This document shows, in pieces, positions 51,354 through 61,959 of a stretch of 64,000 nt of DNA. Both the position numbers and the translations under genes were made by a program. A model generated the notes under the pieces. That model made no database searches. It saw only the letters and a program-made list of their open reading frames with translations, and had not been told where the DNA came from. How positions within the stretch are numbered: position 1 is the first letter of the stretch; every line of letters begins with the position of its first letter. This stretch comes from Stratiolaelaps scimitus (lineage: Eukaryota > Arthropoda > Arachnida > Mesostigmata > Laelapidae): assembly GCA_019614645.1 (NCBI GenBank), contig JABWDB010000002.1:21503501-21567500 (forward strand), written 5' to 3'.

Positions 51354-54069
51354 GAAATAAAGATCATGTACGTAAAAACGATTCATGAAGCATATCGGAA
51401 TTAATGCTTCATGAAAAATATCGGAATTTCCCGTCGGATGTTGATCATTTGATCGCCTGCCCTATGAATCTGTCAGGAAATCAAGCAGCTCTATCATAGT
51501 TACGCTCGCCAGAAACACACCAAAGCCACGTAACAACAACAACACCAAGACCGACTTGTTAATGTATCTATAATCATTGCCATCTATGGCCGGGTCGACT
51601 ACGATTAGATATACATTACATTTTGATGAGATGAAGCGCTTGCCCTCATCGTTCGGCGTTGGCTGACCCGTGAGCATTTTGACCAGAGATGGATACTTGC
51701 ACCTGCTCGCCACTTTCCTGAAAGCTGAACGACAACAGACAAAAGAGTAAAAAAATCTCATCATGATTTTCCAATCGATACCCAACGGACAACACGGAAC
51801 CTCGATTAACTACCGTACCACCGAAATCTCGAATCTCACTATAGAAAATGTGCTTCAGAAGAGCAAAAAAACGCAAGCACATTTCCCTATTGTAATCTTT
51901 GTTAATTGTTATTTTACTTTTATGAGCACGACTACATTACTACCGTTTTAATACCTTGGGGTGAACTGCTTGGAACAGCTTAAAGGCTCCCGACCTCATG
52001 GGGAATTCATCGAGTTCATTAGTTGAAAATGTTTCCTCAATGGTTGATGGATGTTGGCATCAATTAGAAACGAGCAAAAACCAATTAAAAATAATAACAG
52101 TTTCTTTTTTACTAAAGGATACACAACAATTGTCGTTTTGTATTCGGTGAGTTTCAAGAGGACAAAATAATATCATGTTTCTTCCACTTGTACTAGAAGA
52201 GCCAGCATTTTTCTAAGCGATACTTCTTTATACTATATGTATATATGTTTCAGTTTCAAAATCAAGTTTATTTTCGAAACTGCAATATACATACGCTTTA
52301 GTTCTCGATAAAATATAAAAATAAAACATATATATATATATATACACGCTTGTTGATTTCAGTGATTTTAGCAAATGTTGTATAGCCAACGACCCTCCTG
52401 GCTCTCATTCGACTCCTCGATTCCTCGAGTTCTTAGTGCTAACTACGGCTTGAATGACAGTTGAATATGCACTACCCAAAGGCCAGCCACAATTATGCGC
52501 CGCAGAGGCAATTCGAAGGCGCGGGTGTTGTTGTCGTGTAATCGCTCGAAGCACGACCGTAAATTAATTTCTTTGCTGCATCGTAGGGAGGGCGTGAGAG
52601 GACCTAACAGCCTTAACTATATAGTCGAATCAACTATGTAGTTGTAATACGCTACATTCGGTGGTTGGCTGGTTGACTCGGCTGGTTTGTTGTTTGTTGG
52701 TGGCGATGCTATCGAGGCGGCGCGAATGCCAGTGCAAGGCCGCGAGATCACGGTTGCTGCTGCTGCTACTGCTGCAAACAGCAGCCCACAGGGGATAATG
52801 CACCTCACAGCTAGCTCCCTTCTATGGGCGCTACAACTACACGGGGCAATCATACGGCTTTGGCCTGCTTGCTATTACTATCACCTCGTATCCAAACGAC
52901 TACGAGACAGCGGCAGCAGCAGAGACAAAATCCACGCCGGCGACGGAGTCAGAGGTGACGTGGTCGGCACGTAGTCGTCGTCTATGGCCTTTCAAGGCTT
53001 TCAGCGACTACAGCAGTGGCCTATTGTTGTACAGTTGTAAATGGCAGAGCTTCTCGTTCCACTCTGCTTAGGGCAGATCCGGAATCTCGTCAGCTCTGCT
53101 GTTGCGCCTGCCCGCAGCTGAATCGCATAACTTCAGCTCGGTTGTTGCTGTTGTCATTGGTGATGTTAGTTAAAGATTTGTTAGCTGCCAGCGGATTCGC
53201 TTCTCCGTCGGGGCTAACTATGTGGACATCCTGCAAGAACAGAGTTAAATTTTATAATTTCCTATATTTAGCTATTATTTTCATCACAGTAATGAAACGT
53301 ACGAGCTTTGCCTATTGCTAAGAAGTCTACAAACCGTTCTAATTAGAGTGAAGCGACGTGTACAACGCTACCAGCGTAGTTTAAGTTGCATCTTACATCG
53401 ACAGAGCAAGGTGATGAGTCATGAATATCGTTGGCGGAACTAGAGGTTGGCTTTCTATAAATTTGCTTTCGATTGATATTATAATATATTAAGACATAAA
53501 TTTCCCAAAATAAAATACCCCTATCTATTAGTAAGCATTCGTTTCTTTATTATCTATGTTTCATATAGTAAAATACTGCAGATTCCGCCGCCGACGAGTA
53601 GAGATCACCAATTTTAGGTATCATCGACATGTTCCTTCATGGAGTTCTGTATAATAGAGTTAACGACGCTTAATACACTACTGTGTAAGCCTAACGATAC
53701 CCAATCAAACCCGACCAGGCGGACCATGCAGCCTAGTGAACTACGAGAGCACTTAAATGACATACTTACTTATATGGCATCACGTATCAGTCGGCCAATA
53801 GTATCAGCCTATCATATCACCTGCTAGCACTGTTCGTCCTACTAATTGTTCATCCTATATCACTGTTGAGACGCACTAATTGTGCTTTACTGCATTGCAG
53901 GGAGATTCATCGTCAATTTCCGGTGCCCGATGAAGCGAATGTTGAGCGGCTCGAGGCCAAACTGGAAGGTGGCAAAGTGGTGATCACAGCTCCACCTGTC
54001 GACGAGCGTAAGAAGCAGCGGCCGCCAGAGGTCGATATTCCTGTCAAGGTTCTCCGAAGTGAGCTCTAA
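48658..54069 (+). CDS. Small heat shock protein, alpha-crystallin domain (three coding exons)
   Basis: Small heat shock proteins are ATP-independent chaperones that form oligomers and hold unfolding proteins in solution (family knowledge). Joining 48658-48849, 50925-51184 and 53901-54069 gives 621 nt, or 206 residues plus stop, with an unbroken frame across GT-AG introns of phase 0 and phase 2. Residues 1-64 are a hydrophilic N-terminal arm with a Cys/His cluster (C11, C14, C21, H13, H16) and a predicted helix WDWFDRKMEEMHEELMRERE. The alpha-crystallin domain spans about 98-183. It carries KFSRDARSGLLTLELE, VPEDVQVRVRGREVSF, the hallmark REIHRQFPVPDEANVERLEA and KVVITAP. The C-terminal tail contains VDIPVKV, an I-x-V motif that normally docks between subunits. 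The ATG has A at -3, and no in-frame ATG lies just upstream. No clear heat-shock element was seen close to the ATG, so a 5' UTR exon further upstream is possible. Confidence 0.88.
48850..50924 (+). other. Intron 1 of the small heat shock protein gene
   Basis: The intron is 2075 nt, from GTAAGT to a TACGCACAG acceptor. It contains CAA/GTT-type simple repeats near 49331-49347 and short chance open frames on both strands. No nested gene was recognised. Confidence 0.75.
50925..51184 (+). CDS. Small heat shock protein, coding exon 2
   Basis: This exon encodes residues 65-150 plus two bases of codon 151. It covers the end of the N-terminal arm and the first half of the alpha-crystallin beta-sandwich. 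It ends at TTCAG|GTAGGT in phase 2. Confidence 0.87.
51317..51349. repeat. (TA)n microsatellite in small heat shock protein intron 2
   Basis: A pure TA tract of about 33 nt. Confidence 0.95.
51382..51415. repeat. Inverted repeat within small heat shock protein intron 2
   Basis: Perfect 12-bp arms, TTCATGAAGCAT (51382-51393) and its complement (51404-51415), flank a 10-nt loop. The motif ATATCGGAATT is repeated in the loop region and again just after the second arm. Confidence 0.85.
53901..54069 (+). CDS. Small heat shock protein, coding exon 3 (terminal)
   Basis: This exon completes codon R151 and encodes residues 152-206. It contains the conserved EIHRQFPVPDEANVE segment, the last strands of the domain and the VDIPVKV tail, and ends with TAA. 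The acceptor TTTACTGCATTGCAG is strong. Confidence 0.88.
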
Positions 54070-54490
54070 ACGAACGAAATCGTTTAAGCAAATGTTTCGT
54101 CATCATAACCCAAAGCAATCGTATATTATCGTCCTGCCAATAGTAGGACACCCGTTGCGTGCCTCATCTTAATGTAGGCCCGCGCATTTTACAACCGGAT
54201 AGAACGTACCCTATTGCGGTTATATATACATATATATATATGGTATATATATATATATACACGTCACGCAAATACGTGATCACAGCAATTACACCCACCG
54301 AGTAGATTTCCACTGTTGGCACTCACTTTCATTCGAGTCCACTGTCGATCATTTTCTTAATTATTATATTTTTACCCTTGTTGTTTTACGTACATTTGTT
54401 GAGCTGACGTAGCTCACTTTGATGACGGCGTCTAGCTGAATCGATTCTATTCCAACCCACCTAACTAAGGCGAGATGACGAATAAATTCA
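54070..54490 (+). other. Probable 3' UTR of the small heat shock protein gene
   Basis: AATAAA at 54481-54486 is the first good plus-strand polyadenylation signal after the stop. Another lies in the ATTAAATAAAAAG context near 54889. Interrupted TA tracts lie at about 54221-54260. Confidence 0.4.
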
Positions 54491-54994
54491 CGTTCTGTGC
54501 TTACGCGCATTCACGCGTACATGAACATGCACTTGTATGAGATTTGCAGCAGATCCTCAATTTGACACGGACGTGCAATGTGTTCGTTAGAGAAGAACCA
54601 AAAGAACACCGAACAATGGAGCCCAAAGGAAACTATGACGTTACAGATCATTATTATACTATTATACTATTGCATGGCGTGTTATCTGACGCACTCACAC
54701 GCGCCGTAGTGGAAGCTACTTTTGATTCGCAGCTTCGAGTGAACACGAGGCTTAATTATTTTTTGGCTCTCGTTCTGATGTCGCCTAGACTCATTAAATT
54801 AGCTCATCTGTCTCAATCAGATCGTGCTTATCTACAACAGCGGCATGGCTAAACACCGCAGTGAGCTAAAAACATCTTTATTCAGTATTAAATAAAAAGT
54901 TTAAAGGCAATGTCCTATTATTCTAGTGTTGTGCCTATATCTGGATAGTGTCACATACTATCTACATTTGTTGATTGTTTTGTGTTTATCTCAG

Positions 54995-55125
54995 CTGTTG
55001 CGAAATGAGTCCAATGAGCAGTAAATGCATTGACGGCATGCTTGCATCATTTGAACTATGGCCACCGTGGCTGTCGTCGTATACGGACAACGGACGAGGA
55101 GTCACCTATATGTTTCTGAAATCTC
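54995..55125 (+). CDS. Candidate exon, unknown product
   Basis: A T-rich acceptor (TGTTTATCTCAG) precedes and a consensus donor (CTC|GTAAGTAG) follows a 131-nt segment. One of its three frames is open throughout, reading CCEMSPMSSKC and later SSYTDNGRGVTYMFLKS. I recognise no family. It lies downstream of the likely poly(A) site of the heat shock gene, so it is either a separate short gene, an alternative exon, or chance. Confidence 0.27.
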
Positions 55126-55129
55126 GTAA

Positions 55130-57400
55130 GTAGTTCCTGCCAAGGGAACTCTCAGAGATTTCAAACCTGTTCTCGAGGGCTAGACGATCGATGCTTGGTG
55201 GTGTTCAGCCTATCGAACATAAGTTTGCTGTGCTATTACCTATGTAAATGATATCAACGCCGTTTACGTCTAAACCCATCCTGCGCAGCGTTCTCTGTAT
55301 GGCTTGCAAAAATCAATATCACAACGATCAAGTCGATCTCTTTCTTTCGCCCTTACATCGGGCGTCAATCACACTCCGTGCACCGGACATTCAGCCAAAT
55401 ATGTCACTGAGCAGAGTCTCGATGCCCACCTCGATCAATACACCTTACAATTTTACAGAATATTCGACATCGCTATAATATCGTAATGCCGTTCGGATAT
55501 ATACCGGTTACCGCTTACCGAGATTGAAAACGCATGAAATGTTCAGAGAAAGGCGTCGTCCGAGGCTTCGATATCACCAGAAAGAACAACCTCTCGATGG
55601 GGCAAGCTATGGGACTTTGGCGGACGGCGCATTACGTCATCATGGTCGCCGCCAGAAAGCGAAAGAATACATCGAAGAGCGATAGTATTCAGAAGGGAGA
55701 CAACAAGATGAACGGGCGAAGGATATTCAAATATTTAGTGAGCAACCCGCCCTTGACGGTGCGATCGGGCTCGCACACGCGTGGTTCTCTCCATTTGCTT
55801 TTGAGAACAGAACGACCCGACCGCCTGTTTGAGGGTTAGTCACAGCTACCGACCTGGCTACCGTTAAGTATATGATGTATATGGCGGCGGCGGCGGCGAC
55901 GGCTGCAGCATTTCATACTTGAAAACCAATATGACCAGTCTCTCATCGTATGGCTTCGAGTTTTCGACGGACGGCGAAAGACGCGAGATTAGTGTGTCTC
56001 CGCCTCAGCAAGACGAATAGTTGACTAACGGTGTGCAGCTGTAATCTGAACGATTAACAAGTTAACAAATCAAAAAAATGCCGCAATAAATTAACAGAAC
56101 GTTATACAACATAATTACGATGTGTTATGTGTAACACGAAATAGCACGAGGTTATCGGTCTCTCGAGTTCGCTGATGGCGTCAACAACGTGTGAGGAAGT
56201 AATACGCAAGGGCAGCGCAATTCGTAAAATTGTACCCTCATTTTGAATTTTTGACAAAACCGTGTGAATGAAACGGAACCACCTCAGATATACTACACAG
56301 CCAATGTGCATACTATTAGGTTCATCAGTGTGAAGGACGATGCCATACAGATGAGGACATGAATCAGACAGAAGCGCTTCCTAATTAATTTGTAGCGCTC
56401 TCGTTTCATCACTATCACAGCGCACCATGTAGAAGGAAAGCGCAGCGCCCGCCTCGTTCGACACCATCGACAGCGAATCATGCAGACACTTGCAGCATAG
56501 GAAAATATAGAAAATAATTTTACATAGGAGATGTTCAAGTAGCTGGATCTTCGTAGCGGGCGGCGTCAATGCTTTGTTGATGGTTTTCTTTTTCGTTAAG
56601 GGAGACAGATCTCCCAATATCTGCTGAGTCGAGCGACATTAAACACAGACACACACACACACACACGCACACACATGCACAACATATACATACATACTCA
56701 AACACGAACGCACACGACACGCTGCTACGCCTTCTGTGCGCTCTGATCGATCTTTCCCAGCCTCGAGGCCCCGTTTCTCGACTCCACTACCCTTTTCGTC
56801 GACTAGATATCACTACAGCGAAGGTTTTATACATCGACTGGGAGAGCGAGAGAGAGAGATAGATAGATGGAGAACTAGAAGAAATAGCGCTATGCAGTCA
56901 TAGCAGGGGTACAACCGGCTGTGGCAGCGGCCGTTAAAGTATTTAGACATAGGGGAAGGTTTACGGGGCTCTACCGGCGATGCCGTAAAGATCCAAGACT
57001 AGAGAGAAGAGTCTGCCGGGGAGTCTCGGAAACTCGCTCTCGTTGAGAGGAAGCCAACGTAGCGTAGCATCCACTCACCACGCAGACCATCGAGCGATCA
57101 GCAGAATCTCAACATTCAGCTGCCTACGCCATCCTGTTCATGCTCGACGGTTCGTGGTGATCCCTGGTGGTTTGAGCGGGATACACAGCAAGATGACAGG
57201 GCGATGGTATAGGCGCAGCTATAATATCTCACGAACGGGATTATCCGCGACCGCGTTCGGCTACAATACACGGCTTGACATGAATGGAGGGACACCTCTT
57301 CCGAATAAATCAAAAAATGCGACAACAATCAACACACACCTACATATGCATGCGGGTGCCCGGATGCACACGTCACTGTGCGCGCAGTAACCCTTTTTTC
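55130..57400. other. Intergenic region between convergent genes
   Basis: Plus frame 55534-55839 (101 codons from an ATG) has mixed composition but no recognisable motif. A GGC/GCG repeat lies at 55881-55900. The CA microsatellite and AG tracts follow. No exon is supported. Confidence 0.45.
56645..56676. repeat. (CA)n microsatellite
   Basis: An ACACAC tract with single G and T interruptions. Confidence 0.9.
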
Positions 57401-58094
57401 TCTCACTCTTATTCGTATACATTTATATATATAGTCTTATTAAAACATTGATACACTTGTTCACTTATCATGTTGATATTACATTGTTTATTAATTCCTA
57501 ATGTTTTCTTATGTATGTATATTACATTACACAGTAATAATAGCGATGGGTGATGACTGGTCGTTAATCTTCATTCCATGTTGGTCTTCTAGTGTTACGG
57601 TCAGTTTATTTGATTGAATAAAGTTCTCTGTTAACAGTCATGTTTCCAATTCATCTGTAGTCGATAGCAGCGATGACAACCTCTGATAATGTATTGTACA
57701 GCTAATTAGACTTCGTACTTTCCAAAAATTAGTTCTCGTTCTTATCCGTACATCTCATTATAAGTATAATGATAACATTAGTCCAGGTCTATGGCCTGTT
57801 AGCGTTTTGTTACATTTACCTGGTTGTGTGTTGCGGCTGTTGATCTTTGACATGTGTAATAGTACAGATCACAATCGTTAATTAATCAGTAGTAATTAGT
57901 CAGTCAATAACACGATTACCATCATCGTATATCATTGCAGACTGTACCTTGATCATCGGCCAGTTACTACCTAGTGTTTATATATATGTATATATATATA
58001 TATACGAACGCACTGTATACCGCCTTTAATTATACTCATTATTATTAATCGTACTATATTGTCACGACGATGATTACATTACATATATAGAATT

Positions 58095-58135
<41 letters not shown>

Positions 58136-59553
58136 AGTATAAATATCTGCTATATTCAAGTCGCAATAATTCTTGATCTTCAATATTTTATACGGGATTG
58201 TGAGGTAAAACGCCCACAAACGCCCTCCGTATCTACATTGTGTGCTGGTTTTTGTCGTTGAACTGTCAGCCTGCGAGTTTCGTCGGTGATGACAAATGCA
58301 AGGTCATATCCATGTTTAATATCTCGTTGATGGCTTGAAAATGCAGCAAAAACAACACGAAAAAAGTCATTATGGGCGGCGCACTACAAAACGCACAAGA
58401 AATTTGTCTTGAACAGAGAGAGAGAGACATCGTGGTCCCGTCACGCTATGGCATCTCAGACTACGCTGTTCTCCGGCTCACAAACATTGAACGCGCCATT
58501 CTAGGGATCATATCACTCTGGGTCATATCCATCGATGTGTTAAGTGTTGTTGCTGTTGTCGTCGTTGTTGTCAATGACGATGGGGAGATTTGATCAGGGC
58601 TCGTCTTTTTCGGTCGTCTTGTTTAGTGTCTCTCTGTTAGCCGAAGATGAATACGCATTGGCAGTTATACGCTGTTTGTAATTCACCTTGATCGGAGCAA
58701 GTGCCATAGTAATGGGTTTGGTGTTTAGTTTTCCTCTGTTTTGCTAGAATTTTGTTCATTGTATATAGGCAATGGTTTTGTCTGAGAAAAAAACTAAAAC
58801 ACATGAATGGGGGTTGAGTGTATAGGTTGTGTTCACACATCGGCAAGTCCGTTGCATGCAAATGAGCTACCAAAGCATACACATAGCATGGTTCATTATT
58901 CTCTTCGCCGCACCTGCTCCACGTTATATTTGATCATTTTATGCATTTGATTACAGTTGCCATCAATATCATATATAGTTAACTGTAAATACATCGGTCC
59001 ATCGGCTGGCATAGACCACGTCCGTCATTCTCCGTGCTGAAGCCATTTACAGGTCCACAAGCCAAATGGGTGTTTCAACCGTCCTGGACGACCACATCTT
59101 ATGAGGGCTAATCTTTACCGACAAAATGTGCGTCACTTAATAACAGTTAATATGCGACAGCCAGCCAACTTCAGACAACGTTTCACTGCTTTCAATCGTT
59201 CTGCATTCAAAATGGATTGAAGAGGCTATATATATCTTGTCAGATCAGTTACTCGATCTGACAGCATGGCCAGCATGCTTTTACTCGGCTCGTCATATTA
59301 ATTATACGCTGCGCTCCGCGGAAGGTTAACGATCTGGTTCGACCTCTGTTTGATCGATAACTATACGAGTAATTTCATATATATATATATATATATCCAC
59401 AGCTCGCGTTGTGTATGAGTTGTGACTTGCAATCTTCCAAAATATAGTTATCGATTAGGACTCTTTCGTCACACGATTAATGGAGACTCCCTGATTTCTT
59501 GTAATATTATCCCTGCCTCAATCCTCCTGCCTCTCTCCGTCTCTCCCCGTCTC
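57400..59553 (-). other. Probable 3' UTR and downstream region of liprin-beta
   Basis: No coding sequence was seen on either strand. The stretch holds TA tracts (about 57985-58002, 58097-58129 and 59379-59395) and a short inverted repeat TGTCAGATC/GATCTGACA near 59239-59263. On the minus strand AATAAA-type signals occur near 57487 and 57605. If either is used, the 3' UTR would be about 2 kb, but the true end cannot be fixed from sequence alone. Confidence 0.35.
58097..58129. repeat. (TA)n microsatellite
   Basis: A pure TA tract in the probable 3' region of liprin-beta. Confidence 0.95.
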
Positions 59554-61815
59554 TCATAGAGTTGAGTTTGACGAAAGGCTGCTATGCGTTGATGATGTCA
59601 TCGCTGTTGACATCGAGGTCGACATCATGTCGGCATAGTTTGAAGGCAGGAAGCCCACAAGGTCGTGCGGACACACGAGGGTCTGATCGCACTTCTTCTT
59701 TGAACGGCGTCCCAATGTTCCTTTAGGGAATTTGATCTTTGTGGAAGGTGACAGCGGCACGGAAGATGTCGCCTCGGCCGCCCGTTTGCGCTGGATAATG
59801 GCGTCGCCCACCAGTTGTTTCAGCTGTTGCGTCAAGTGTTTCCGTAGGAGCGTCTTGACTGGCGCGATGTTCAGTAACTCTGCGAGCAATTTCTCGCCCA
59901 AGCTGTCTTCGTAGACGAGCAGAGCGCCGTGGATACCGGATCCACGAAGGTTTGGCGCGTACTCAGCCAAATCGATATCGCGAAGCCACTCCATTAGCCG
60001 GTGATTTGTCCACAAAGCCACCTCGTCCACCGTCTCCTTGGTCTTCGTGCCGGTGGAACGTCGCTTTAGGCAGCCAGGATCGAAGTTAGTCGACCTCAAC
60101 ACGTAAATACCCCACTTCAAACTGAGAAGGGCCAACTGCGAGTTGATCTTCAGTATGCCAGCGTCCTCAAGTGTCATGTTGTTTAGAATTAGACCGTCGA
60201 CCTGAGCTTCCTGGAAGGCGTCAGTGTACTGAGGTAGCCCAAGGTCGTCGAGCCACGACAGTGCCCATTTCGTGTCGAGACAGATGGCGCTTTTCAGCAA
60301 CGAATCGTTTTGCGCAAACACTTCAATAGCCAGCAATAGTTTCCGCTTATGTAGCGGATGCTTAATAGTCGATTGAAATGAGTCACTTTTGATCAGATGC
60401 AATAGTGCTTCGCCAGTATGAACAGCTAATAGATGGCTATCATACAGATCATAGAGGTCCAACTGTTGGAAAAAGCTCGCGATACACTTTTTGTCCCATT
60501 CGGCGAGTGGCCGCTTGAGGTGCTCGTTTGATTTCCATCCACACAGTCGTGGCATTGCTGTCGCCCTTGTCGAGGTGTTCCTTTTGAAGCTACCTATGGA
60601 CGAATTCGAGGCCGAGTTGCTTCTCGAAAGCTTTCCGATTAGTTTGAGAATTTTTCGCGGCGCGCTCGTGTGACTAATAATTGGCTGCATCGGCGTAGAA
60701 CCGTTTACAGTTCCTTTGGCGTTCACCGCACGATCGGGATTGTTGAGTTCCGGCGCCGACGTACTTCGGGCCTCGAGGGCTCTCAGCTCACCGTTCCCCT
60801 TGAAGGCATCGCCCGCGTTGGGATGACTGCTCTCGTTCGGGACTGTATTTCCACTCTTCTCTTGCTTGCCGACCCCTGCGGGTGGTTTATAGTTTCTTGG
60901 CAGAGTGCTGTACATGGCCTGCGGGAATCTCTGAAAGCGGTCGTCATTCACCCTCCGCTGCGCGGACGGACTAGCGGCTATTGTGTTAGAAAATACTGGA
61001 CTCATATTCGGTCTCGGCAGGGGCGGTTTTTCCGCGTTGGCATGACCCGTCCGCGTTGGCGTGCTACTTCTCAGCCCCGATAGATCGGCAGCGGTCAGAT
61101 TGCTCAGCGTTCGCTGGAAGCCAGACTGTAGACTCTTGAGACGAGTTGTCAAATCAAAGCGCTCGTTTTCCGAGCGAATTAGCTGAAGTTTCATCGCTGG
61201 AACGTCGCTCATTAGCTGGAGACGCTCGGATTCGGCCTTTTTGCGCATTCGCACCTCGATCGCTAACTGCTCTTCGGCGGCTTCTAACTGGGCGCGTTTT
61301 CGATGCAGTTCTTGACTCAGGCCCTCGGTTTCCGCACGCTGCATCGCTAGCACTTGCTGCATCTCAAACAGCTCCTTCTTGAGGTCGATATTCTCATTGC
61401 GAAGGGCCATCAGCTCGGACAAATCAGAAATGTCAACTCCTACCGGATCGGATGCGGACGACGGCGGAAGCCGCCCTGACGATGCTGGCGACTCCCTGTA
61501 CACGGGCGATTCAAGCACAACAGGTTTGGCCGGCTCAAGAGTGCTATACGGCGAGCGGGAACGACTCTTTGACGGACGTTCAAGCGAGCGGTAAACGGCG
61601 TTGCCATAGCTGTTTCGATGCTCCTTCGACGCGGCAGATAACGAGTCCCGGTTATCGACATAGGTGTCCGACGCATCATGGGTACTATCGACTTCAGCAG
61701 AGGCAATGATGCTGTCCATTTCTTTGAGAGCAGCGGCCAACACCTGGCTTGCGTCTGCCAGAGCAGGAGAGCTCTCCTTTGGCGGCAACGGAGATAGTCG
61801 AAATGACGAGGACAT
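59554..61815 (-). CDS. Liprin-beta (PPFIBP1/2 family) scaffold protein, main coding exon
   Basis: Liprin-betas are cytoplasmic scaffolds that bind liprin-alpha through their SAM domains and act at synapses and cell-adhesion sites (family knowledge). The open frame gives 753 residues from an ATG at 61815. Near the N-terminus (about residues 21-39), DASQVLAAALKEMDSIIAS matches the conserved start of liprin-betas. A Ser/Pro-rich linker follows, then a heptad-rich coiled coil at about 131-240 and a long low-complexity linker. Three SAM domains lie at about 437-503, 517-577 and 600-670. Diagnostic strings are WLDDLGLPQY in SAM2, and WTNHRLMEWLRDIDLAEYAPN and RGSGIHG in SAM3. Liprin-alpha has different residues at these places and ends in a PDZ ligand that is absent here. 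The tail is basic (GRRSKKK, about 702-708) and then Ser/Thr-rich. The frame stays open 44 codons upstream of the ATG, but that part reads as intron, with a polypyrimidine tract and CAG directly before the ATG. The protein is shorter than the vertebrate forms, mainly in the coiled coil. Confidence 0.93.
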   Translation of the reverse strand: MSSSFRLSPLPPKESSPALADASQVLAAALKEMDSIIASAEVDSTHDASDTYVDNRDSLSAASKEHRNSYGNAVYRSLERPSKSRSRSPYSTLEPAKPVVLESPVYRESPASSGRLPPSSASDPVGVDISDLSELMALRNENIDLKKELFEMQQVLAMQRAETEGLSQELHRKRAQLEAAEEQLAIEVRMRKKAESERLQLMSDVPAMKLQLIRSENERFDLTTRLKSLQSGFQRTLSNLTAADLSGLRSSTPTRTGHANAEKPPLPRPNMSPVFSNTIAASPSAQRRVNDDRFQRFPQAMYSTLPRNYKPPAGVGKQEKSGNTVPNESSHPNAGDAFKGNGELRALEARSTSAPELNNPDRAVNAKGTVNGSTPMQPIISHTSAPRKILKLIGKLSRSNSASNSSIGSFKRNTSTRATAMPRLCGWKSNEHLKRPLAEWDKKCIASFFQQLDLYDLYDSHLLAVHTGEALLHLIKSDSFQSTIKHPLHKRKLLLAIEVFAQNDSLLKSAICLDTKWALSWLDDLGLPQYTDAFQEAQVDGLILNNMTLEDAGILKINSQLALLSLKWGIYVLRSTNFDPGCLKRRSTGTKTKETVDEVALWTNHRLMEWLRDIDLAEYAPNLRGSGIHGALLVYEDSLGEKLLAELLNIAPVKTLLRKHLTQQLKQLVGDAIIQRKRAAEATSSVPLSPSTKIKFPKGTLGRRSKKKCDQTLVCPHDLVGFLPSNYADMMSTSMSTAMTSSTHSSLSSNSTL

Positions 61816-61840
61816 CTGAAAATCAGCGGACAGAAGCAGG
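61816..61840 (-). other. 3' splice site directly before the liprin-beta ATG
   Basis: On the minus strand a pyrimidine-rich run ending in GATTTTCAG abuts the ATG of liprin-beta. This implies that the exon begins exactly with the start codon. The 5' UTR, or an extra N-terminal exon, would then lie at higher coordinates, possibly outside the window. I could not identify that exon between 61.8 and 64 kb. Confidence 0.7.
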
Positions 61841-61959
61841 TACACATGTACAGATAGCAACGAGTTACAAGGTGACCTTTCATACACAGAAGGAAAAGAC
61901 GAAACACGGATAGTAAGGACGAGAGAGGGAGAGAGAAATAATGGCACAGATTCAAATCA

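Larger units (their letters stand above)
51185..53900 (+). other. Intron 2 of the small heat shock protein gene
   Basis: The intron is 2716 nt, from GTAGGT to TGCATTGCAG. It interrupts the alpha-crystallin domain just before its most conserved strand. It holds TA tracts at 51317-51349 and near 52330, a 12-bp stem-loop at 51382-51415, and a 100-codon minus-strand ATG frame (51464-51764) with no recognisable similarity. Confidence 0.8.

Noticed and set aside
51464..51764. 100-codon ATG frame on the minus strand within heat shock intron 2
   Set aside because: No recognisable motif; an acceptor-like CAGCTTTCAG lies inside it, so it is more likely chance.
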